Under the pieces are notes generated by a model. The model searched no databases and was not told the DNA's origin. It was given only the letters and a program-made list of their open reading frames with translations. Positions 16,151 through 22,575 of a stretch of 23,660 bases of DNA are shown here, in pieces. The translations under genes were made by a program, and so were the position numbers. The first letter of the stretch is position 1. Each line of letters starts with the position of its first letter. Source of the stretch: Pseudomonadota bacterium (lineage in GTDB: Bacteria > Pseudomonadota > Gammaproteobacteria > Burkholderiales > Gallionellaceae); the NCBI GenBank assembly GCA_021783855.1, contig JAJXTL010000028.1, forward strand, positions 2,304 through 25,963, given 5' to 3'.

Positions 16151-17123
16151 GGCTTTTTTCCTCGGTGAAGGCAAATGACGCATAACCTACTACCTTGTCG
16201 CGCGTGCCGGCCGTATCGCCCGAATTGCGAAGATCGAGCAGATGCGGTACCAGGCCGTGTTTCTGTGCGACCAGCATCAATCCGTTGACCGGTGTACCGC
16301 CACAGGCGCGCTCATGAGAAATCGACGGTTCTAAGGCCAGAATAGTATGTACGGTTTCATCGTCCACGCGCTGCGCGATCGGGTAGGGCAGATAATGCGA
16401 GAGATCGGAGCTGATGACAATCAGTGTTTCCTCACCCCCCCATAGGAATTCCAGTACCTCGGCAACTTCTTGAGCAGTTGCACGGCCTACCGCCAGGGGC
16501 AGCAGCGTAAAATCGGTCAGCACGCTTTGCAGAAAGGGTAGTTGTACTTCCAATGAGTGTTCCTGTGCATGCGCCTGTGAACTGACACAGACTTGCGGCA
16601 ATCTGCCGATGACGCTTGCGGCATCTGTATCCAGCATTACCCGCCCCAGCGGCGTGTCGAAGGCGTCTGCATCAGGCAGCGCCAGGCCGCGTACCGCGAC
16701 GTGATGGGTAGGGCCCAACAATATTACCCGCCGGATGCGGGCAGCGACGGGGCGCAGTGTGGCATAGGCGGTTGCGGCAATGGCACCTGAATAAATGTAA
16801 CCGGCGTGGGGGACGATCAGTGCTTTAATACTAAATTCGCGCAGCGATTCGTTTGTTTCCTCTCCCTCTGGGACGAATACGGGATTTCGGAAAGCATGCT
16901 TTCCGCCGCATGAGTCGGCTGGATGTGCAAAGCCAGCCGTGGGGCGCGAGGCGGGGTTTGGGAGAGGGGGACGGGCATGGCGGTTTTTAGCATCACCATG
17001 TCCGTCGGGGAATAGATTAAATAGCCTGGCATCGTTCAGCAGTTTTTGCACCTGACGCCGGAGATCTTCGGCGTCGCCGGGGTAGAACAGTCCGGCAACA
17101 GCAGGCGGGCGAATGGCTGGCAT
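16140..17123 (-). CDS. amrB: AmmeMemoRadiSam system protein B (MEMO1 family), with insertion
   Basis: The 327-residue protein is of the MEMO1 family, related to extradiol dioxygenase-like folds: R-P-P-A-V-A-G-L-F-Y-P-G at 5-16, then I-V-P-H-A-G-Y-I-Y-S-G with His106, G-P-T-H-H-V, E-H-S-L-E-V-Q-L-P-F and S-S-D-L-S-H-Y. Family members usually have about 265 residues. The excess is residues about 36-99, encoded by a dispersed repeat (16833-16979) between the first helix and the first core strand; both flanks match the family, so the insertion is internal and translated. The start is the ATG at 17123 with AAGGAG a few bases upstream. It is first of the amrB-amrA-amrS operon. Bacterial function is unknown; human MEMO1 has been linked to metal binding. 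Confidence 0.92.
   Translation of the reverse strand: MPAIRPPAVAGLFYPGDAEDLRRQVQKLLNDARLFNLFPDGHGDAKNRHARPPLPNPASRPTAGFAHPADSCGGKHAFRNPVFVPEGEETNESLREFSIKALIVPHAGYIYSGAIAATAYATLRPVAARIRRVILLGPTHHVAVRGLALPDADAFDTPLGRVMLDTDAASVIGRLPQVCVSSQAHAQEHSLEVQLPFLQSVLTDFTLLPLAVGRATAQEVAEVLEFLWGGEETLIVISSDLSHYLPYPIAQRVDDETVHTILALEPSISHERACGGTPVNGLMLVAQKHGLVPHLLDLRNSGDTAGTRDKVVGYASFAFTEEKSHVH
16833..16979 (+). repeat. Dispersed repeat family 1, copy C with nested 75-bp insertion, in frame within amrB
   Basis: The ends match copies A and B, and the amrB strand reads H-A-R-P-P-L-P-N at one end and T-N-E-S-L-R-E-F at the other, the same frame as in scpA. Between His and Phe there are 49 codons instead of 24, so 75 extra bases are present, roughly 16870-16945. 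They contain the perfect 18-bp palindrome CGGAAAGCATGCTTTCCG at 16888-16905 and a 7-bp stem CGGCTGG/CCAGCCG at 16916-16922 and 16933-16939. Confidence 0.85.
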
Positions 17124-17343
17124 GACGTCTCCTTTTTCAGAATCCGGCATGGCGGCGGCTGCCATGCGCATCAGATAACGCTCCTTAAATGAAGGCAGAC
17201 CTGCCAAAGTCAATAGGCTTGATCAAAATATGTTGTTGATCCGGTTGATCCGGTTGATTCAGGCTCCTGGGAAGGCAGGTGGTGGTTGAGACGCTGCACA
17301 CTCGCTCATCCACCGGCGCGACCGTAGATAAGACGAAAAGCAT
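17124..17343. other. Gap between the unknown operon and amrB
   Basis: These 220 bp hold the amrB ribosome binding site and presumably the amrB promoter, which I cannot place. There is a short run of TTGATCCGG-type units at 17236-17262 (two exact, one imperfect). I see no terminator with a T-run and no supported gene. Confidence 0.3.
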
Positions 17344-18210
17344 TCAGTGGTATTCGACATCCTGTTCCGCCCCCGCGTAATAATTCTGTATTTCCACGAT
17401 GATCTTGCCTGTTTTTGCCTTGGACAGGATCTTTTTGACGATGGTGTTTTTGTATTCGTCCATGCAGGTGCGCATGATGGACTGATATTGAGGCGGCATT
17501 TTATCGAGCAGCTGAAGCCAGCCCGTCTCGACATCAGGCTTCGTTTCACGGACGCGTTTGATCAGATTTTCGATCTCCTGTTGTCCGGTACGCGCATGGA
17601 TACGTCCGTCGCCTGAAATGGCGAAAATGACGGCGATGGCAATCACCGCATTGGCGTCGAGATCGGTGTCCTTGACGGGGCCTGCAAAATGGTTTTTTCG
17701 CAGCCATTTTGCACACTCAATGAGGTTCTGATTTTCCTGGCGGATCAGCAGTTCCTTCCTGTAAATTTCATCGCCCATCCACGCCGAGTTCGGGTCTGCC
17801 CGGCAGAGCTCGAAAAAGAGCGCCTTGATGGTGCGCTGTTGTATATACGGGTCGTTATCGAAGTCCGAGACCATGGCCTGGGCGGGCAGGGCAGATAACG
17901 CTTTGATTTGCCGGAATCCCAACTGGAAAACATGTTCCGCGCCATGCAGCAACAGAAAGGATAAGCGAAATTCATCGTTGTCGGCTGCCTGGCCCAATCC
18001 TAAAGAGACACATCCTGTCGTCAGGTAAAAAGCGTCCAGCAGGCCATCTGCCGTTCTGTTGTTGGTGAATTTGCCGGCGACCAACACCGTGATGCCGGCA
18101 AATTCATCGAGCAGCGCTTGTGCAAACTCGCCGTGATTTGCGCGCTGTGCAAGCGCTTCGAGTGCGCCCACCAGGTGGGACGCGCGCGCGGTATGGGCTG
18201 CGATCTTCAT
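17344..18210 (-). CDS. Unrecognised 288-residue protein, last gene of J-domain operon
   Basis: I do not recognise this protein. It is soluble-looking, without signal peptide or membrane helix, and appears mainly alpha-helical. The first half is rich in Ala/Leu (S-H-L-V-G-A-L-E-A-L-A-Q-R, then G-A-E-H-V-F-Q-L-G-F-R-Q). The second half is more charged, with W-L-R-K-N-H-F and a late V-K-K-I-L-S-K-A-K. The ATG at 18210 lies 14 bp after the preceding stop; no clear Shine-Dalgarno sequence is present. The tight spacing to two other unknown genes and a J-domain gene suggests a common complex or pathway. A 96-codon frame in its 3' part on the same strand is a shadow. Confidence 0.75.
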   Translation of the reverse strand: MKIAAHTARASHLVGALEALAQRANHGEFAQALLDEFAGITVLVAGKFTNNRTADGLLDAFYLTTGCVSLGLGQAADNDEFRLSFLLLHGAEHVFQLGFRQIKALSALPAQAMVSDFDNDPYIQQRTIKALFFELCRADPNSAWMGDEIYRKELLIRQENQNLIECAKWLRKNHFAGPVKDTDLDANAVIAIAVIFAISGDGRIHARTGQQEIENLIKRVRETKPDVETGWLQLLDKMPPQYQSIMRTCMDEYKNTIVKKILSKAKTGKIIVEIQNYYAGAEQDVEYH

Positions 18211-18224
18211 GGTTGTTCGATTTA

Positions 18225-19016
18225 TCAGGCAAAAATATCTTCACCCAGGCTGGGGCGTCCGGCAGGCTTGCTTGTCGTACGGCTGGGTACTTGTTTGCGC
18301 AGGCGCAACAGCAATTCCTGGGTAGTGCGACTCGGTGCATAGTCATAGCCGTGCGCATTGTCTTCATCGCCATCTTCGTCATTTTCTTCGGCATGTGCGT
18401 GATCTTCACCCGGCAGCCAGTCGGGGAACAGTTCAAATAACACCCGATCCCAGGCTTCAGGATCGGTTCGTGCGATGGACAGGGCCAGTGGCACGATGTC
18501 GTGATCCGATGAGGTCTGTCCGCTGCTGTATGCGCCGCGATCATGAATTTCATTGGCCAGTTCGATGATCTCACTGGTGGCAGTCGAGAACAGCGCGGCC
18601 ATCGCCGTCACCCCCCAGTCGGTTGCCAGGGCTTCATGGAGAAGTGCTGCGCGCCGATCCAGGTCATCGCTTGCGAAAATGACCCCGTGAATATGCGAGA
18701 ACAGCGACTCTGCCAGGAACTCAGGCTCGTCTTCTATCATGTCCTCGCTCCAGCTTGCCGCGAAAAATGCCAGGCTATGTGCCCATGCTTTGGGCGAAAT
18801 CAGCAGTGTAGCCAGCGACAGTTTGCTGCCGTCAAAGGCGGACAGGTGCATGGAAGCCACTTGTGGCTCCATCGCGTCGAGCACTTCGACGACAGCCAGG
18901 TCGCCCAATTGCTCTGCGGTTTCATTGAAGGCCTCCTCGGCATGAGCGGAGGAGCCGGCCAATACCAGTTCCGTGATTTGACGGCTGATCGCGGGAAGAT
19001 TGGATTTGTCAGGCAT
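18225..19016 (-). CDS. Unrecognised 263-residue acidic protein in J-domain operon
   Basis: I do not recognise this protein. From the ATG at 19016 it has 263 residues, is predicted soluble and largely helical, and has a very acidic, probably disordered stretch near residue 205-220 (H-A-H-A-E-E-N-D-E-D-G-D-E-D-N) before a basic C-terminal part (L-L-L-R-L-R-K-Q-V-P-S-R-T-T). GGAGG just upstream fixes the start; a longer frame to 19181 overlaps the previous gene and is rejected. The first bases overlap that gene's stop by eight bases, so the two are probably translationally coupled. Confidence 0.78.
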   Translation of the reverse strand: MPDKSNLPAISRQITELVLAGSSAHAEEAFNETAEQLGDLAVVEVLDAMEPQVASMHLSAFDGSKLSLATLLISPKAWAHSLAFFAASWSEDMIEDEPEFLAESLFSHIHGVIFASDDLDRRAALLHEALATDWGVTAMAALFSTATSEIIELANEIHDRGAYSSGQTSSDHDIVPLALSIARTDPEAWDRVLFELFPDWLPGEDHAHAEENDEDGDEDNAHGYDYAPSRTTQELLLRLRKQVPSRTTSKPAGRPSLGEDIFA

Positions 19017-19515
19017 GCTCGCCTCCGTCTGAATCGAACAAATGTTCGATATTGTGGCCCTGCGTGAGTTGATCTTCATCCTCATCATCGCCGCCTTCGC
19101 TCTTCTGCAAGCTTTCCAGCGTCTGATCCTCTTCAGACCAGCGTTTGGGATGTTTGAACAAGAAAGCCGTGATGATCGCACGACGTGCCAGCTCCGGATT
19201 GACCTGGGCTACCTTGTTCAGGGCTTTGGCGGCTGCCTCGTCGCGGCATGACACCATGCCCAGCACAGTCTCGCCCTTGTCGTAGTGATCGCTTTGCGTA
19301 AGCAGTCCGGCAGGATCGTCAAAGACAAGCTGATCGACCAGCGCGAAGCTCAGCAGGTTCACATCATCTATCTCCGAGCCCCGGGCGAATTCCTCGATGA
19401 GCGATTTGATGACTCTCGCATAGTTTTTTCTGTCAGGCGGGTCACCCAGAGTATCTTCGATCTGGATGCCCAGTTCGCGAGACTGGTAGGCGAATTCAGG
19501 ATGTATTTTTTTCAT
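19009..19515 (-). CDS. Unrecognised 168-residue acidic protein in J-domain operon
   Basis: I do not recognise this protein. It has 168 residues from the ATG at 19515, which overlaps the J-domain gene's stop as ATGA. It looks soluble and helical, with H-P-E-F-A-Y-Q-S-R-E-L-G at the start, a central repeat-poor helical region, and an acidic tail (E-G-G-D-D-E-D-E-D-Q and D-S-D-G-G-E). A similar acidic stretch occurs in the next protein, which may mean that both present charged segments to a shared partner. No metal or nucleotide motif is visible. Confidence 0.78.
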   Translation of the reverse strand: MKKIHPEFAYQSRELGIQIEDTLGDPPDRKNYARVIKSLIEEFARGSEIDDVNLLSFALVDQLVFDDPAGLLTQSDHYDKGETVLGMVSCRDEAAAKALNKVAQVNPELARRAIITAFLFKHPKRWSEEDQTLESLQKSEGGDDEDEDQLTQGHNIEHLFDSDGGEHA

Positions 19516-19817
19516 TGTCGTGATGGGTCGGATGGGAGCATGATGCCGCAGCGATTGAACAGTGATTGCCACAAGGCGCGCGCTTCTTCCTCAGGGTCGA
19601 TGACGATGCGGTTGTTAATCGTCTGATTATATTCGGTTCTTTTTTTAGGGTCGGAAAGCAATTCATAGGCTTTCTGGATGAGATTGAAACGGTTTTCTGC
19701 GCTCGAATGCGCATTTCTGTCCGGGTGATGGCGCATCGCCAGAGCGCGATAAGCCTTTTTGATCTCGTCTGTCGTCGCACTCGGAGAGACGCCAAGGATA
19801 TGGTATGGATTTTCCAA
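19512..19817 (-). CDS. Short J-domain (DnaJ-like) protein
   Basis: The 101-residue protein is essentially one J domain: Y-H-I-L-G-V at residues 5-10, helix II K-K-A-Y-R-A-L-A, the Hsp70-activating H-P-D at 31-33, and helix III N-R-F-x-x-I-x-x-A-Y-E-L-L-S-D. A short C-terminal helix follows instead of the Gly/Phe and zinc-finger parts of DnaJ, so it is a specialised co-chaperone that would bring DnaK to a particular client. The start appears to be TTG at 19817, with AGGAGA eight bases upstream. On the minus strand TAAAAT (19841-19846) could be a -10 box, with a poor -35. It leads an operon with three unknown genes. Confidence 0.88.
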   Translation of the reverse strand: MENPYHILGVSPSATTDEIKKAYRALAMRHHPDRNAHSSAENRFNLIQKAYELLSDPKKRTEYNQTINNRIVIDPEEEARALWQSLFNRCGIMLPSDPSRQ

Positions 19818-19986
19818 TAAATGTCTCCTGTGAGTCGGCTATTTTACACGAGACTGCGTTATCTGGCTGCTTGATATAAACGGCAGTTCCCGGAAACAGA
19901 AGCATATGCCGCAAGAACGAATTTGACCCCTGCGGACGAACTCTCCTGTGATAGAGTTCACCATTATTTTCATCAGGAGCGGAAAC

Positions 19987-21072
19987 ATGACTCATCTGTT
20001 TGAACCTCTCGGACTGCGTGACATCACGCTTGCCAACCGTATCGGCATTCCCCCGATGTGCCAGTATTCGGCGCATGACGGTGTGGCGGCAGACTGGCAT
20101 TTTGTGCATTATGGCAGTCGAGCAGTCGGCGGTGCCGCGTTGATGATCGTTGAGGCAACAGCCGTGACGGCGGAGGGCAGAATCAGCCCGGGTGATCTTG
20201 GTATCTGGAACGACAAACATATCGAGCCGTTGGCGCGCATCTCAGCTTTCTCAAGGGCGCAAGGTTGCGTGCCTGCCGTTCAGCTGGCACATGCCGGACG
20301 CAAGGCCAGTGTGGGCCTGGGTTGGCAGGCGCAGAACACGCTGAGCGTATCGGAAGGCGGCTGGCGCATTGTGGCTCCGTCGCCGCTGTCCTTCGGTGAA
20401 AACTACGCAGTGCCTGATGAACTCGATGCGGCGGGCATCGCCGAGGTGATCGCACAGTTTGTCGCCGCTGCGCGTCGTGCAGTTGATGCCGGATTTGAGG
20501 CTGTCGAGATTCATGCAGCACACGGCTATCTACTGCACCAATTCCTGTCTCCGCTGTCCAATCGCCGTACCGATACTTACGGAGGCAGTTTCGAGAACCG
20601 CACTCGTCTGGTGCGGGAGGTTGTCGGCGCCGTGCGCACCGTATGGCCTGATCGACTCCCGTTGCTGATCCGTTTGTCGGCGACCGACTGGATGGAAGGG
20701 GGGTGGAGTGTGGATGAAACAGTCGAACTGTGCCGGGTGCTGAAGGGATTGGGTGTCGATCTGGCGGATGTATCATCCGCTGGCCTGCTGCCAGCGGCAA
20801 AAATTCCCGCAGGTCCCGGTTTCCAGACCGGGTTTGCAGCCAGGGTGCGCCGCGAGGCCGGCATTAAAACCGCCGCCGTCGGCCTGATTACCTCGCCCGC
20901 ACAGGCCGATCACATCATCCGCAGCGGGCAGGCCGATATGGTGCTGCTGGGCCGAGAAATCCTGCGCAACCCTTACTGGCCGTTGTATGCTGCACAGACT
21001 CTGGGGCAGGCAGCGACCTGGCCGCTGCAATATTTGCGCGCCGCACCCGCCGGTTCGGTGGGCCGTGTGTAA
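19987..21072 (+). CDS. Old-yellow-enzyme family NADH:flavin oxidoreductase (NamA/YqjM-like)
   Basis: The 361-residue FMN oxidoreductase is of the thermophilic-like OYE class that reduces activated C=C bonds with NAD(P)H. Visible are N-R-I-G-I-P-P-M-C-Q-Y-S near residue 17-28 with the redox-tuning cysteine, Q-L-A-H-A-G-R-K near 100, E-I-H-A-A-H-G-Y-L-L-H-Q-F-L-S-P with the two substrate-binding histidines, N-x-R-T-D-x-Y-G-G-S-x-E-N-R, and a C-terminal V-L-L-G-R-E phosphate-binding segment. The ATG at 19987 is preceded by AGGAG; an ORF start at 19948 is rejected. It is divergent from the J-domain operon. The physiological substrate is unknown. Confidence 0.92.
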   Translation: MTHLFEPLGLRDITLANRIGIPPMCQYSAHDGVAADWHFVHYGSRAVGGAALMIVEATAVTAEGRISPGDLGIWNDKHIEPLARISAFSRAQGCVPAVQLAHAGRKASVGLGWQAQNTLSVSEGGWRIVAPSPLSFGENYAVPDELDAAGIAEVIAQFVAAARRAVDAGFEAVEIHAAHGYLLHQFLSPLSNRRTDTYGGSFENRTRLVREVVGAVRTVWPDRLPLLIRLSATDWMEGGWSVDETVELCRVLKGLGVDLADVSSAGLLPAAKIPAGPGFQTGFAARVRREAGIKTAAVGLITSPAQADHIIRSGQADMVLLGREILRNPYWPLYAAQTLGQAATWPLQYLRAAPAGSVGRV

Positions 21073-21101
21073 CATTAAATTCTCCCTTGCCGGTTATCAT
21101 T

Positions 21102-21115
21102 CCCGCGCAGGCGGG
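21102..21115. repeat. Small GC hairpin between OYE gene and tal
   Basis: CCCGC-GCAG-GCGGG at 21102-21115 sits in the 72-bp gap before tal. The sequence context (ATTCCCGCGCAGGCGGG) resembles a short repeat that I recall from many proteobacterial genomes. It is followed by TTGTT, so weak termination is possible, but the stem is only five base pairs. Confidence 0.4.
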
Positions 21116-21144
21116 TTGTTAGCCTTAAATTAACATAAAGGAAT

Positions 21145-22104
21145 ATGAAGATGACTAATCTGCTGGAACAACTGAAATCCATGACCGCCATCGTTGCCGA
21201 CACCGGTGACATCGAGGCGATACGCCACCATTGCCCTGAAGATGCGACCACCAATCCTTCGTTGTTGCTCAAGGCGGCGACGCTGGCCGAATATGCACCG
21301 CTGATAACGGATGCGCTCAGTTGGGCGAAATCGCAAAGCGCCGATCGTGAACAGCAGGCGCACGATGCGATGGATAAACTCGCGGTAAATGTCGGGCTGG
21401 AAGTATTGAAAATCGTACCCGGACGCATTTCGACCGAGGTCGATGCGCGCCTGTCTTTTGATACGCAGGCGACCCTTGCCAAGGCTCGCCGGCTGATCCA
21501 GCTGTACAACGAGGCGGGCATCTCCAATGAGCATGTGCTGATCAAGATCGCCTCCAGCTGGGAAGGGATACGCGCGGGCGAGATACTCGAACACGAGGGC
21601 ATACACTGCAATCTCACGCTGATGTTCGGTTTTGCTCAGGCGCGTTGTTGCGCCGAGGCGGGCGTTACCCTGATTTCCCCATTTGTCGGGCGCATCTTCG
21701 ATTGGCAAAAAGCACATGAAGGTCGTACCGATATTACATCCGAGGAAGACATGGGCGTGCTGTCGGTGCGAGCTATCTACCAGTATTACAAGGAGCACGG
21801 CTATCCGACAACGGTGATGGGCGCATCGTTTCGCAATAGCGGCGAGATTCTCGCGCTGGCCGGCTGTGACCGCCTGACGATCAGTCCCGCGTTTCTGGAG
21901 GAGCTGCAAGGCACCGATGGTGTGCTGCAACGGCGTCTGAGCTATACGGGTACGATCAAACCGCGTCCCGCCTCGATGACGGAAACTGAATTTCGCTGGG
22001 CGATGAATCAGGATGCGATGGCAACGGATAAGCTTGCCGAGGGTATCCGTGGTTTTACGGTAGATCAGATCAAACTGGAAAATATGCTCAGGGAAAAACT
22101 GTAA
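21145..22104 (+). CDS. tal: Transaldolase
   Basis: Transaldolase moves a dihydroxyacetone unit between sugar phosphates in the non-oxidative pentose phosphate pathway. The 319-residue protein is of the TalB class and close to its usual length. D-A-T-T-N-P-S-L is near residue 33-40, the Schiff-base lysine is Lys134 in [10 protein letters not shown], followed by N-L-T-L-M-F, S-P-F-V-G-R-I-x-D-W and V-M-G-A-S-F-R. An AAAGGA ribosome binding site precedes the ATG at 21145. It stands alone, without adjacent pentose-phosphate genes in the window. Confidence 0.96.
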   Translation: MKMTNLLEQLKSMTAIVADTGDIEAIRHHCPEDATTNPSLLLKAATLAEYAPLITDALSWAKSQSADREQQAHDAMDKLAVNVGLEVLKIVPGRISTEVDARLSFDTQATLAKARRLIQLYNEAGISNEHVLIKIASSWEGIRAGEILEHEGIHCNLTLMFGFAQARCCAEAGVTLISPFVGRIFDWQKAHEGRTDITSEEDMGVLSVRAIYQYYKEHGYPTTVMGASFRNSGEILALAGCDRLTISPAFLEELQGTDGVLQRRLSYTGTIKPRPASMTETEFRWAMNQDAMATDKLAEGIRGFTVDQIKLENMLREKL

Positions 22105-22154
22105 GCTGTAGCCGGTATGGCGGGCTGCGGCCTGCCGCACGCGGAATTGAAGCC

Positions 22155-22283
22155 CTAGCGGCCTGTCGGACTTGTCTTGTAACTCATTGATTTCATTAAT
22201 GTGCGTATAAATTAAGCAAATATTTAATTGTTAAAAATCAATAGGTTGCATAGAATAAAAATTGAAGTCCGACAGGCTGCTAG
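22155..22283. mobile_element. MITE-like element with CTAG flanks
   Basis: Terminal inverted repeats of 15 bp lie at 22159-22173 (CGGCCTGTCGGACTT) and 22265-22279 (AAGTCCGACAGGCTG), with one mismatch. Each is flanked on the outside by CTAG (22155-22158 and 22280-22283), as expected for a 4-bp target duplication, though CTAG is palindromic and may instead belong to the repeat. The 121-bp body is AT-rich and has no gene, so it would have to be moved by a transposase in trans. Insertion at CTAG/CWAG is known for groups of the IS5 family; the parent element is not in this window. Confidence 0.75.
22228..22256 (+). promoter_or_regulatory. Sigma-70-like promoter inside the MITE
   Basis: TTGTTA at 22228-22233 and TAGAAT at 22251-22256 are separated by 17 bases and match four of six and five of six consensus positions. 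The pair lies within the MITE-like element and points to the 84-residue membrane protein gene, whose ATG is 64 bases further on. Confidence 0.5.
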
Positions 22284-22320
22284 AGAAACTTATCAACCAG
22301 ACGCAAGAGAAAAATCTATC

Positions 22321-22575
22321 ATGTTTACGATGCCTTCCATGTGGAATTTGATTTTCTCCACGATCGTATTTTTTGCGGCTGCCTGGTATATCCATCGCTA
22401 TCTGGATGAGCAGGGCATTCCCAAGGGGTCGACACGCGGCATGCTGGTGCTGGTGATTGCATCGCTGTTGTCCTGGGGCGCCGGATATCTGGTGGATCTT
22501 GCGCAACCCGGCGTTAATCCATCGCCCAGCGGGGTTACGCAACTGCTCAAGGATGCAGGTCAGGTGCCTCCCTAG
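22321..22575 (+). CDS. 84-residue two-helix membrane protein, function unknown
   Basis: I do not recognise a function. From the ATG at 22321 the protein has a first membrane helix at about residues 7-23 ([17 protein letters not shown]), a short polar loop with [15 protein letters not shown], a second helix at about 41-59 ([17 protein letters not shown]) and a proline-containing tail. An upstream extension of the frame reads into the MITE and is rejected. The ribosome binding site is weak (AAGAGA). The last 29 bases overlap the end of nadB on the other strand. Confidence 0.75.
   Translation: MFTMPSMWNLIFSTIVFFAAAWYIHRYLDEQGIPKGSTRGMLVLVIASLLSWGAGYLVDLAQPGVNPSPSGVTQLLKDAGQVPP

Noticed and set aside
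17236..17262. TTGATCCGG tandem units as a possible CRISPR or iteron array
   Set aside because: Only two exact 9-bp units without spacers; too short for either.
17259..17549. 96-codon minus-strand frame near the end of the 288-residue gene
   Set aside because: It overlaps that gene in another frame, is rich in Ser/Arg as shadow frames are, and lacks a ribosome binding site.
19923..19955. TTGACC followed by a TGTGATAGAG segment as promoter of the OYE gene
   Set aside because: The spacing of 19-20 bases and a poor -10 match make it too weak to annotate.
22117..22145. GC-rich hairpin after tal as terminator
   Set aside because: Only about four pairs form before a mismatch and no T-run follows.
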